Below, piece by piece: positions 1 to 8,199 of a stretch of 64,000 nucleotides of DNA (its first letter is position 1; each line of letters opens with the position of its first letter). The notes under the pieces are model-generated. The model had not been told where the DNA came from and searched no databases. It was given only the letters and a program-made list of their open reading frames with translations. Source of the DNA: Flavilitoribacter nigricans DSM 23189 = NBRC 102662 (GTDB lineage: Bacteria; Bacteroidota; Bacteroidia; Chitinophagales; Saprospiraceae); assembly GCF_002646595.1 (NCBI RefSeq), contig NZ_PDUD01000035.1, forward strand, positions 62,001-126,000, read 5' to 3'. The translations under genes were made by a program, and so were the position numbers.

Positions 1-85
1 GGGATTATGGGATAAAAATGAACAGCTGAAATTTTAACCAAGAGCGCTATGGTCGGTATCCCCCGGAAAGATCCGAACGTAATGC

Positions 86-829
86 TCAAAACTGCTTCAA
101 CAATTCCTCCCGCCGGCTGCGCGAAACCGGCAGCGTCATCTGATTGCTCATAATGAGATACCCCCCGTCGTTGCGGACGAATTCCTTTACGTGCCGGAGA
201 TTCACCAAATGGGAATGGTGGGCCCGAAAGAACTGGTATTCACTGAGCAGTTCCTCGATGTCTTTCAGGGTACGGGAGATTAGTTTTTTTCGGCCGTTTT
301 CCAGATAGACCATGGTGTAATTACTATCCGAAGAGCAGGCGATGATCTCCTCCGGGAATACGAATTCAATACTCTCTTTGGTGGCCAGTGCGATCTTGCC
401 CGGCCGCCCCTGTTTCTCTTCCTGGATGTTGCTGAACAGGACTTTCAGTTGGGTGCTGGTGAGTTGGGTATTGACCTTCTGCCGGTGCTTCTCGATAGCG
501 GTCTTCAACTCGTCTACCTGTACCGGCTTCAGCAGATAATCGAGAGCACTGAACTTGATGGCTTTTACCCCGAATTCATCGTAGGCAGTGGTAAAGATCA
601 CATCAAAGGGTATGGGTACGATCTTTTTCAGGAGCTCGAAACCGTTGAGTCGCGGCATCTCAATATCCAGAAAAAGCAGATCGGGTTTGGTTTCCTGCAG
701 GAATTCCAGTCCCTCTACCGGATCGGTAAACGTGCTGCTGACTTGTACTTCCGGACAGTGCTTTTCCAGTTTCCAGGCCAGGGTTTCTACGCTGTGGCGT
801 TCGTCGTCGATAATTACTGCGGTGATCAT
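86..829 (-). CDS. LytTR-family response regulator
   Basis: Cytoplasmic transcription regulator of the LytR/AlgR type. Residues 1-115 form a receiver domain: acidic pair D8-D9, phosphoacceptor D55 in LLFLDIEMP, T80/T81, and K101 in DYLLKP. Residues about 142-245 form a LytTR DNA-binding domain (FFRAHHSHLVNLRHV is typical). The 247 aa length is normal for the family. It lies downstream of, and on the same strand as, the LytS-type sensor at 963-4100, so the two are very likely a cognate pair. The 133-bp spacer between them is almost entirely a phased tandem repeat. Targets cannot be seen from the sequence. The family call is secure. Confidence 0.95.
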   Translation of the reverse strand: MITAVIIDDERHSVETLAWKLEKHCPEVQVSSTFTDPVEGLEFLQETKPDLLFLDIEMPRLNGFELLKKIVPIPFDVIFTTAYDEFGVKAIKFSALDYLLKPVQVDELKTAIEKHRQKVNTQLTSTQLKVLFSNIQEEKQGRPGKIALATKESIEFVFPEEIIACSSDSNYTMVYLENGRKKLISRTLKDIEELLSEYQFFRAHHSHLVNLRHVKEFVRNDGGYLIMSNQMTLPVSRSRREELLKQF

Positions 830-850
830 GTTTTTGATTTTAGGGTTTTT

Positions 851-956
851 GAGGTGTCAGGTTTTGAGGTGTCAGGTGTCAGGTTTTCAGGTGTCAGGTT
901 TTGAGGTGTCAGGTGTCAGGTTTTCAGGTGTCAGTGTTTGAGGTTTTGGGTGTCAG
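851..956. repeat. Tandem 7/8-nt repeat (GGTGTCA / GGTTTTSA)
   Basis: Eight copies of GGTGTCAG start at 853, 868, 875, 890, 905, 912, 927 and 949. The tract is built from heptamers GGTGTCA alternating with octamers GGTTTTGA or GGTTTTCA, giving a 37-bp higher-order period (853, 890, 927). It fills the spacer between the sensor kinase stop and the start of its response regulator, both on the minus strand. A related array lies at 40255-40338. Seen directly; function unknown. Confidence 0.9.
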
Positions 957-962
957 ACCGGT

Positions 963-3900
963 TTAGCGGATGGGGACTATGATGTCTACGCGGGTTCCGA
1001 GAGCAGTTCCCTGCTCGTCTTTCAGGTCGGTGATCTCCACGTCCGCTTTGGAATTGTGCATGCGGTTGATCCGGTGGAGCCGGTCCCGGGTCAGGTACAT
1101 GCCCATCGAACGGTGTTTGCCGGTACTGGCCGACTTCATCCGGCGGGCGGCTTCGCGGCCTATACCGTTGTCTTCTATGCGGCAGTACAGAAGATTGTCC
1201 CGGCGGGTGATGGTCAGATCCAGTCGGTTTTTGCCGTTGGATTTTTTGGCCAATCCGTGCCAGATGGCATTTTCCACGTAGGGTTGCAGGAGCAATGGCG
1301 GAATCTCCAGATTGTCCAGTTGCAGTCCCGATCCGATGCGGACCACGTATTCAAAACGATCGTCGAAACGCAGACTTTCCATTTCCATGTATAATTTCAG
1401 GGCTTCCAGTTCATCCTTTAAGTTCACGTATTCGGCCCGGGAGTTTTGTAAGATCAGACGGATCAGCCGCGAAAAACGATTGAGGTAGTCCGATGCCTTT
1501 TCCGTTTCATTTTTGATGATGTAATAATCGATGCTGTTCAGGCAGTTGAAAATAAAGTGCGGGTTCATTTGTGCCCGGAGCGCGTGTAATTCCGTTGCCA
1601 CCAGCTTTTTATCAAACTCGGATTTGATCTTTTCCTGTTCCCGCACCTGCCGGATGCGCCAGCGCACGGCAAACACCATTGCCATCGCGGCAAAAGATCC
1701 CGAGGGGAACCAGAACCACAGGGATTTCCACCAGGGCGTGGTTATGTGCATGGGTACTTCCAGGGCTTCGTGGTTCCAATTACCTTCATTATTGGTGGCC
1801 TCCAGTTGGAATACGTAATCTCCGCCGGGAATATTGGTGTAGGCGGCGTACCGGCGATTACCAGATTCGTTCCATTGCTGATCGAAGCCGCTCAGGCGAT
1901 ACCGGAAGCGCACCTGTTCGGGCAGATTGAACGCCAGCGCCGAAAACTCAAATGAAAAGAAATTCTGCCGGTAACTGAGCCGGATCTCTTCCGGGGTTTC
2001 CCGGGAATTCATGTGCTGCAATTCCCGGTCGAATACCTTGAAGGACGTCAGGTAGGGTATCGGCAGTTCCTCGTTGGCAGTGAGGTCTTTGGGGTTGAAG
2101 ACTGCGATGCCGCCGGAGATCCCCACCGCCAGTTTGTTGCCTTCGATGGGCGTAATGAATTCGTTGATCGTCTGCGGGATACCGTAGCCGGTGCTGAAAT
2201 AGCGGATCTTACCGGTGCCGGGATGGTAGCGGGTGATGCCTTTTTCATGTTCCATCCAGAGATACCCTTTTTCGTCCATGCCCAGTCCGCCGACATTGTA
2301 GGGAGGCAGTCCGTCGTCACTATTGATCACTTCCATCACGCCTTTTTCAACGGCATTGATCGAGGCCCGGCCGAGACCGAACTGTTCACCGGCCAGCCAC
2401 ATGTTACCGAATTTATCTTCCTGAAAATCCGTGATCACCGGGAATTGCTCGTCCGGAGCGAGGCCGTAACTGTCCCAGTGGATAAAGGTGTCCCGCTCCG
2501 GAACGTACACGCTGTACTCAAAAGACGTACGGATCCAGATCTGGCCGCGACTGTCTTTGTAAAGCGTTTCGATCCAGCGGTGGCGGGTATCTCCGGGTAT
2601 CTTGTCCAGTTCCGTTTTGTAGATCTTCAGATCGCCATTGGTCAGGTTAAGCCGGTACAGGCCGCCCCGGCGGGAACCGATCCACAGTTCGTTGGGGGCA
2701 CCCTCGATCATTCTCCGAAAGGCCGGGGTACCGAAATCGAGATTGGAAAACAATGGAACGATCGTCTGCTGGTCTTCCAGCAATTCGAATAACTGGTGGT
2801 GGGCCAAAATGATCACGCGGCCGTTTTCGAGCCGAAGCAGATCCTGAACGCCGGAACTCCAGTTCTCTCCAACCGGAGCGGGCAGAACGGCCCAGCGATC
2901 GGTTTTTGGTTGCCAGGAGATGATCCCGCTGAAGGAGATGGCCGCCAGGTAATAGGTGCCCGTAGTGGTGGCCGAAATGACCCTGCGGGGAATGATGGGA
3001 TATAGTTTATTTTGAAAGGGGAACTTGTGTTGTTTGATGCGGTTGACCAGTGGATTGTACTGGTAAAGTCCCCAACTGCTGAGCCCCCACACCCGCGCCT
3101 GGTCATCGATGAAATGAGCCGTATGGATCTGTCCGGAGATCGCATTATTGGAATAGGTGGCCTCGATCCGATTGCTGGCCAGATTGTACCAGCAAAAACC
3201 GCTGCTGTAGGTGATACCGACCAGGTCGTGCTCCGGCATGGTTAGAAAGGAAACGACTTTCGATTTAAAAAGGTCGGGCAAAGCTGCTTTGGGATCGATG
3301 ATCCGCTGAAAGGTCTGCTGGTATGGATCGAAAAGAAAAGCGCCATTCCAGGTGCCGATCAGTAATTTTCCGTTGGGGAGTTGATCCAGTTGTCGGATGG
3401 AATTGCCCAGGTACTGGTCGTTGGAGTTCTTCTGCTTATTGGGATACCATTTGTAGCTGTGGTCGGTTTTATTAAACTTGATCAGGCCCGATAGCGTACC
3501 CAGCCAGAGGACCTCCTGATCCGCGTCACTGGCGATGGTGAGTACGCCGTTGATCCGGGCGACGTCAAAGGTCGAGTCCTGGGGCTCTACCGAAAAGGTG
3601 AATTCCTGCTTATTTTGGTTCTCCAGATCGAGCCGGACGAGGCGACTCGGTGTGCCCACCCACAGTACCCGGCTGTGATCCTCGTGTACATTCAGGATTC
3701 TTTCGTAAGCCAGCGAGCTGTCCAGGCTGGCGGGAATGGTACCGAACGTACGATCTTCGGGGCGATAGTAACACAAACCGCGGTTGGTGCCGACCCAAAG
3801 CCGGTTGGTATGATCTACTACCAGGCATTCGATCCAGTTATTGGGGATGGTCGTTGTATCGTTGCGCTGGTGCTGAAAGATGTCGAGCCGCAGTCCGTCG

Positions 3901-4100
3901 AAGCGCGCAAGGCCCTCTTCCGTACCGACCCAGATAAATCCGGTCCGGTCCTTTACGACGGTATTGACCTGATCGGAAGGCAGCCCTTTTTCGCTATTGA
4001 TGATGAGAGGTCGATCAAAGGTAAACGGGAACGCTGTCTGTGCGAAGCTCCACTCCGACAGCAGGCCTAAAAGGATCAGGATGTAGAAAATTTGCTTCAT
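963..4100 (-). CDS. Propeller-type LytS-family sensor histidine kinase
   Basis: Membrane sensor kinase of 1045 aa. Residues 1-21 are a signal peptide ending FAQ. Residues about 30-700 carry many propeller repeats of the form W-x-G-T-x-x-G-L (WVGTEEGL, WVGTNRGL, WLGTLSGL, WIGSRRGG), a periplasmic ligand sensor. A Y_Y_Y-type module follows (RFRYRLSGFDQQW), then one membrane helix near 795-815. The cytoplasmic part is a His_kinase domain with H848 in MNPHFIFN and an HATPase with PYVENAIWHG and EDNGIGR. It has no fused receiver or AraC domain, unlike Bacteroides hybrid regulators, and uses the separate LytTR regulator downstream. The ligand is unknown; polysaccharide-related signals are common for the propeller class. 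Confidence 0.93.
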   Translation of the reverse strand: MKQIFYILILLGLLSEWSFAQTAFPFTFDRPLIINSEKGLPSDQVNTVVKDRTGFIWVGTEEGLARFDGLRLDIFQHQRNDTTTIPNNWIECLVVDHTNRLWVGTNRGLCYYRPEDRTFGTIPASLDSSLAYERILNVHEDHSRVLWVGTPSRLVRLDLENQNKQEFTFSVEPQDSTFDVARINGVLTIASDADQEVLWLGTLSGLIKFNKTDHSYKWYPNKQKNSNDQYLGNSIRQLDQLPNGKLLIGTWNGAFLFDPYQQTFQRIIDPKAALPDLFKSKVVSFLTMPEHDLVGITYSSGFCWYNLASNRIEATYSNNAISGQIHTAHFIDDQARVWGLSSWGLYQYNPLVNRIKQHKFPFQNKLYPIIPRRVISATTTGTYYLAAISFSGIISWQPKTDRWAVLPAPVGENWSSGVQDLLRLENGRVIILAHHQLFELLEDQQTIVPLFSNLDFGTPAFRRMIEGAPNELWIGSRRGGLYRLNLTNGDLKIYKTELDKIPGDTRHRWIETLYKDSRGQIWIRTSFEYSVYVPERDTFIHWDSYGLAPDEQFPVITDFQEDKFGNMWLAGEQFGLGRASINAVEKGVMEVINSDDGLPPYNVGGLGMDEKGYLWMEHEKGITRYHPGTGKIRYFSTGYGIPQTINEFITPIEGNKLAVGISGGIAVFNPKDLTANEELPIPYLTSFKVFDRELQHMNSRETPEEIRLSYRQNFFSFEFSALAFNLPEQVRFRYRLSGFDQQWNESGNRRYAAYTNIPGGDYVFQLEATNNEGNWNHEALEVPMHITTPWWKSLWFWFPSGSFAAMAMVFAVRWRIRQVREQEKIKSEFDKKLVATELHALRAQMNPHFIFNCLNSIDYYIIKNETEKASDYLNRFSRLIRLILQNSRAEYVNLKDELEALKLYMEMESLRFDDRFEYVVRIGSGLQLDNLEIPPLLLQPYVENAIWHGLAKKSNGKNRLDLTITRRDNLLYCRIEDNGIGREAARRMKSASTGKHRSMGMYLTRDRLHRINRMHNSKADVEITDLKDEQGTALGTRVDIIVPIR

Positions 4101-4534
4101 ACTTTGCTAAAGTAAGACTTATCCCAGAAATTTTTCCGGTGGCCTAGCCAGTGGAGATCTGGTCGATTAAACGGTACGGTTTTATGAGTATTTGAACCGC
4201 CCAAAAAGTTTTCCACATAGTGTTTATAATTTCCTGACCGCTTTTTGTGGTTTTTTAAACCGCTTACTGTAATTTTAGCATTCGGTGTTAATGAAAGAGG
4301 AAGGATTTACACTACACCATCTCTTACCGCTTCCAGAAGGAAGCAGTCCATCTGAAAAATACTTACCGCAAATTTAGCAGGATAGTTTCCCGTGCCGGGG
4401 AAGCCCGGCTGTTCTATGTTGACCTGGTTGGTCGGGTCCTGAGGTATACAACCGATCGGGATCAAGCCACTTTGTGTCGTGTATAGGTATTAATCCTAAA
4501 TCAAAACATACTTTTATCAACAAAACCCATTGTC
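4101..4534. other. Intergenic region upstream of nrdJ
   Basis: This 434-bp non-coding stretch separates the divergent sensor kinase and nrdJ. It must hold both promoters. I found no exact TAnnTTTG box, no convincing full NrdR box (only isolated half-site-like CATAGTGT and ACACTA) and no cobalamin-riboswitch core. A GC-rich inverted repeat (GCCGGG-GAAG-CCCGGC, about 4395-4411) lies inside the probable nrdJ leader. Only a 28-codon ORF at about 4290 is present and I do not support it. Confidence 0.5.
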
Positions 4535-7102
4535 ATGGACACTCCCGTGATTAAATCACAATCAAAAAAGCCGAGAAAACTTAAAGCTTTTGACCGCGAT
4601 GAGGTGGTAAAGGCCGCGGTGGAATACTTCCACGGTGACGAGTTGGCAGCAAACGTCTGGGTAAATAAATATGCCCTTAAGGACTCTTTTGGAAACATTT
4701 ACGAGCGCACTCCTGATGACATGCACCGCCGGATAGCGAGTGAACTGGCGCGGATCGAGCAGAAGTACCCTAATCCATTATCTGAAGAAAAGATCTACAA
4801 GGCCTTGCGTTATTTCCAGTACATCGTGCCGCAGGGCAGCCCGATGGCCGGTATTGGAAATAATCTGCAGGTCTCTTCCCTTTCAAACTGTTTTGTGATC
4901 GGGAACGGTGCGGATTCTTACGGCGGTATCGCCAAAGCTGATGAAGAACAGGTGCAACTGATGAAACGCCGTGGCGGGGTCGGACAGGATCTCTCTCACC
5001 TGCGCCCGAAGGGAACTCCGGTGATGAACAGCGCCCTGTCCAGTACGGGCATCGTGCCGTTTATGGAACGTTACTCCAATTCTACCCGGGAAGTTGCCCA
5101 GGACGGCCGCCGGGGGGCACTGATGCTGACTGTATCCATTAAACACCCGGATGCGGAAGATTTTATTGACGCCAAGGTGGAAAGAGGTAAAGTGACCGGC
5201 GCCAACGTATCCGTGCGTATCGACGACGAATTCATGCGTTCGGCGATGGATGGCAAACCCTACCGCCAGCAGTTCCCCATCGATGCCAAGGAACCGGATA
5301 TGACCAAGGAAGTGGATGCTTCCCGGATCTGGAAAAAGATCATTCACAACGCCTGGAAATCGGCGGAGCCGGGCATTCTGTTCTGGGATACCATCATCCG
5401 GGAATCAGTGCCGGATTGTTATTCGGACCTGGGCTACAAGACCATCTCTACTAACCCTTGCGGGGAGATCCCGCTTTGCCCGTACGACAGTTGCCGCCTG
5501 CTGGCCATCAACCTGTACGGCTACGTAGAAAATCCGTTTACCGATGAAGCTTCTTTCAATTTTGAGAAATTCGGTGAGCACGTTCAGATGGCCCAGCGGA
5601 TGATGGACGACATCATCGACCTGGAAATTGAAAAGATCGAACGCATCCTCGAAAAGATCGACGCCGATCCGGAGGGAAGCGATATCAAAAATACCGAGCG
5701 GGAATTGTGGGTGAAGATCCAGAAGGCCTGCGTCAACGGTCGCCGCACGGGCGTCGGCATCACGGCGGAAGGCGATATGCTGGCCGCTCTCGGTCTGCGT
5801 TACGGCAGTGACGATGCCATTGATTTCTCCGTACAGGTACACCGTACCCTGGCGGTCAACGCCTACCGTTCTTCCGCCGTGATGGCGAAGGAGAGAGGCG
5901 CTTTCCCGATCTACGACAGCGAACGCGAAAAAGACAATCCGTTCATCAACCGTCTGCGGGAAGCAGATCCGGCCCTTTACGAAGAAATGCTGGCCCACGG
6001 CCGCCGGAATATCGCCCTGCTGACGATCGCTCCGACGGGAACGACCAGTCTGATGACCCAGACGACTTCCGGTATCGAACCGGCATTCCTGATCAGCTAT
6101 AAGCGTCGCCGGAAAGTTAACCCGAACGATAAGGACGCGAAGGTGACCTTCATCGACGAGGTAGGGGATCACTGGGAAGAGTACAATGTATTCCACCATA
6201 AGTTCCTGGTATGGCTGACCAACAACGGCTACGATGTCGACAAGGTCACCCGCATGGAAGCCGAGGAACTGCAGAAGATCATCGAAAAATCACCCTTCTA
6301 CAAGGCTACCGCCAATGATGTGGACTGGGTGCAGAAAGTGAAAATGCAGGGTGCGATCCAGAAATGGGTAGACCACTCGATCAGTGTGACGGTAAACATA
6401 CCGGAAGATACTTCCGAGGAGATGGTGCAAAAGATCTATGAGACGGCCTGGGAAGCCGGTTGTAAAGGCTGTACGATCTACCGGGACGGTTCCCGTTCGG
6501 GGGTATTGGTTTCCGATACCGCTTCGAAAGAGTCTCAGCCCAAATTCCGGGAAACGATGCCGCCGAAGCGGCCGGATCGCCTGGAAGCGGCAGTTGTCCG
6601 TTTCAAGAACAGCAATGAGGACTGGATTGCCGTGATCGGTCTGTTCGACGACCGTCCTTACGAAGTATTTACCGGACGGGCGGAGGATATGTTCAAATTC
6701 CCGGATTACGTGACCAGCGGCTGGGTGATGAAGAACAAGGATGAAGACGGACACAATCGTTACGATCTGCAGTTCTGCGATCGTGACGGCTACCGGGTAA
6801 CCATCGAGGGGCTGTCCCGTTCCTTCAATAAGGAATACTGGAACTACGCCAAACTGATCTCCGGCGTTTTGCGCCACGGTATGCCGATCGTACATGTGGT
6901 GGAACTGATCGAAGGACTGAACGTTCCGGAAGATTTCATCAATACCTGGAAGAAAGGGGTGATCCGTGCCCTCAAACAGTTCGTACCGGACGGTACCCAG
7001 GCGGCGGATAGTACCTGCCCGGGCTGTAGCGATCCCGATGGATTGCTGTACAAGGAAGGATGCCTGCTGTGTAAGAGTTGCGGATATTCCGAATGCGGCT
7101 AG
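4535..7102 (+). CDS. nrdJ: Adenosylcobalamin-dependent (class II) ribonucleotide reductase
   Basis: Reduces ribonucleotides to deoxyribonucleotides for DNA synthesis without oxygen or a separate radical-generating subunit. The 855 aa protein has the catalytic N-x-C-x-E motif as N307-C309-E311 in NPCGEIPL. The redox cysteine pair is C119 (LSNCFVI) and C320, 11 residues after the active-site cysteine as in Thermotoga NrdJ. The C-terminal tail has clustered cysteines (CPGC, CLLCKSCGYSEC), the reduction arm or zinc-ribbon usual in this subgroup. ATP-cone sequence is not obvious. It is monocistronic with a 434-bp upstream region and a terminator just downstream. The organism would need B12 by synthesis or uptake; neither is in the window. 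Confidence 0.96.
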   Translation: MDTPVIKSQSKKPRKLKAFDRDEVVKAAVEYFHGDELAANVWVNKYALKDSFGNIYERTPDDMHRRIASELARIEQKYPNPLSEEKIYKALRYFQYIVPQGSPMAGIGNNLQVSSLSNCFVIGNGADSYGGIAKADEEQVQLMKRRGGVGQDLSHLRPKGTPVMNSALSSTGIVPFMERYSNSTREVAQDGRRGALMLTVSIKHPDAEDFIDAKVERGKVTGANVSVRIDDEFMRSAMDGKPYRQQFPIDAKEPDMTKEVDASRIWKKIIHNAWKSAEPGILFWDTIIRESVPDCYSDLGYKTISTNPCGEIPLCPYDSCRLLAINLYGYVENPFTDEASFNFEKFGEHVQMAQRMMDDIIDLEIEKIERILEKIDADPEGSDIKNTERELWVKIQKACVNGRRTGVGITAEGDMLAALGLRYGSDDAIDFSVQVHRTLAVNAYRSSAVMAKERGAFPIYDSEREKDNPFINRLREADPALYEEMLAHGRRNIALLTIAPTGTTSLMTQTTSGIEPAFLISYKRRRKVNPNDKDAKVTFIDEVGDHWEEYNVFHHKFLVWLTNNGYDVDKVTRMEAEELQKIIEKSPFYKATANDVDWVQKVKMQGAIQKWVDHSISVTVNIPEDTSEEMVQKIYETAWEAGCKGCTIYRDGSRSGVLVSDTASKESQPKFRETMPPKRPDRLEAAVVRFKNSNEDWIAVIGLFDDRPYEVFTGRAEDMFKFPDYVTSGWVMKNKDEDGHNRYDLQFCDRDGYRVTIEGLSRSFNKEYWNYAKLISGVLRHGMPIVHVVELIEGLNVPEDFINTWKKGVIRALKQFVPDGTQAADSTCPGCSDPDGLLYKEGCLLCKSCGYSECG

Positions 7103-7149
7103 ACCGCTGAATATAAGGGGACACGGTCTGTGTTCCTGAACAATGGGTT

Positions 7150-7189
7150 AAACGGTGAATGGAGGCTGCGGTCTTTGTTCACCGTTTTT
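7150..7189. terminator. Intrinsic terminator shared by nrdJ and the PhyH gene
   Basis: A perfect 10-bp stem, AAACGGTGAA (7150-7159) with TTCACCGTTT (7178-7187), is followed by TT. It lies about 50 bp past the nrdJ stop. The stop codon of the convergent PhyH gene (7179-7181) falls inside the right arm, so the 3' end of that ORF doubles as part of the terminator. Confidence 0.7.
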
Positions 7190-8168
7190 CTATGAGGGCC
7201 GGCCGCTGCGACATTTCGTGGTAGCAGATAACCCCTTCACAGAAGTAGTGAGCCACCATGCTTTTGCGGGTCGCGCCTTCGCGGGTGATGGCCTGTCCGC
7301 CGTGAATGAGGTTGGCGTGCCAGATGAGGATATCTCCCTTTTGGGCCAGGAAGGTTTTGGGTTGCAGATCGTTTTCGGCTACTATCTGGGCAATTTTGTC
7401 TTCGTAGCGTTTGTTGCTTTCCGATCCGATCGTCCAGTTGGTATTGCCGGAAGCGTATTGCTGCGTACTCACGAACGGTAGTCGGTGACTTCCGGGATAG
7501 AATTCGAGCGGTCCCTGATCCGGACCGATATCTTCCAGCGCGATCCAGGCCGCAATGAGGTAGCCCTGCGGTTCGGTGGTCATGTGGATGGAGTCGGAAT
7601 GGGCCCGCTGTTCACTGCCCCGGATGAAGTTGATGGTTTGGAAGGGAATGACCGGCGCTCCCATGGTAAAACTCAGTAACTTATTCAATTGCCGGTTGCG
7701 GAAAAAGGCATCGGCCATGGGCGAGACGCGAAAGGATTCCATTACTTTCCGGCCGGTGTAATTGAAGTCGATCGACCGGTCCTGTAGCAATTGGTCAATT
7801 TCCTCATTCAGGCGATCGACATTCTCAATGGAAAAAAAGTTCTTCAGGATCATATAGCCGTCCCGGACGAAACGCTTTAATTCTTCCTGGATAGGGGCGG
7901 ACCATTCCTTAAAACGGGGATGTTGCTCCAGTGCGCGGATGGCATCCGGTCGATCCAGCCAGGGAACATCCGGATGGGGCTTGGCAAAATCAGCCTTGCC
8001 CAGCGGCGCGTAAATGCTCTTTTTAAGGCCGTATTTGGCGTATAGTTCCCGGTTGTGGGCGAGCTTGTGCCGGTTGAGCAGATTATTCAGTACATAGACG
8101 GCTTTAAACTGCCGGAGTACTCCGGTATAATTCTTAAAGATCTGATTGAGCGATGCCATAGGTTTCAT
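7179..8168 (-). CDS. Phytanoyl-CoA dioxygenase (PhyH) family protein
   Basis: Predicted Fe(II)/2-oxoglutarate-dependent oxygenase, 329 aa from the ATG at 8168. The iron triad is visible: H190-x-D192 (RAHSDS) and H289 (LIHGG), with R301 (TRKS) as the likely 2-oxoglutarate anchor. The core around GPLEFYPGSHRLPF is typical of PhyH hydroxylases. The reading frame stays open upstream to 8252, but that would overlap the ABC transporter gene by 53 bp and adds unrelated sequence, so I start at MKPMASLNQ (MASLNQ at 8159 is the alternative). It lies 31 bp downstream of the ABC exporter on the same strand, suggesting co-transcription. Substrate unknown. Confidence 0.88.
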   Translation of the reverse strand: MKPMASLNQIFKNYTGVLRQFKAVYVLNNLLNRHKLAHNRELYAKYGLKKSIYAPLGKADFAKPHPDVPWLDRPDAIRALEQHPRFKEWSAPIQEELKRFVRDGYMILKNFFSIENVDRLNEEIDQLLQDRSIDFNYTGRKVMESFRVSPMADAFFRNRQLNKLLSFTMGAPVIPFQTINFIRGSEQRAHSDSIHMTTEPQGYLIAAWIALEDIGPDQGPLEFYPGSHRLPFVSTQQYASGNTNWTIGSESNKRYEDKIAQIVAENDLQPKTFLAQKGDILIWHANLIHGGQAITREGATRKSMVAHYFCEGVICYHEMSQRPALIEKR

Positions 8169-8199
8169 TTTGCGGTAACCGGTTTTCTGAAGATACGGG

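Noticed and set aside
851-956. CRISPR-like array
   Set aside because: Units are 7-8 nt with no unique spacers of 25-40 bp and no cas genes anywhere in the window.
963-4100. Hybrid two-component system of the Bacteroides type
   Set aside because: The propeller sensor ends in a LytS-type kinase with no receiver or AraC domain; its regulator is a separate LytTR gene.
4101-4534. Cobalamin riboswitch or NrdR boxes upstream of nrdJ
   Set aside because: I could not find the conserved B12-box or core bulges, and only isolated half-sites of the NrdR palindrome. A model search is needed to be sure.
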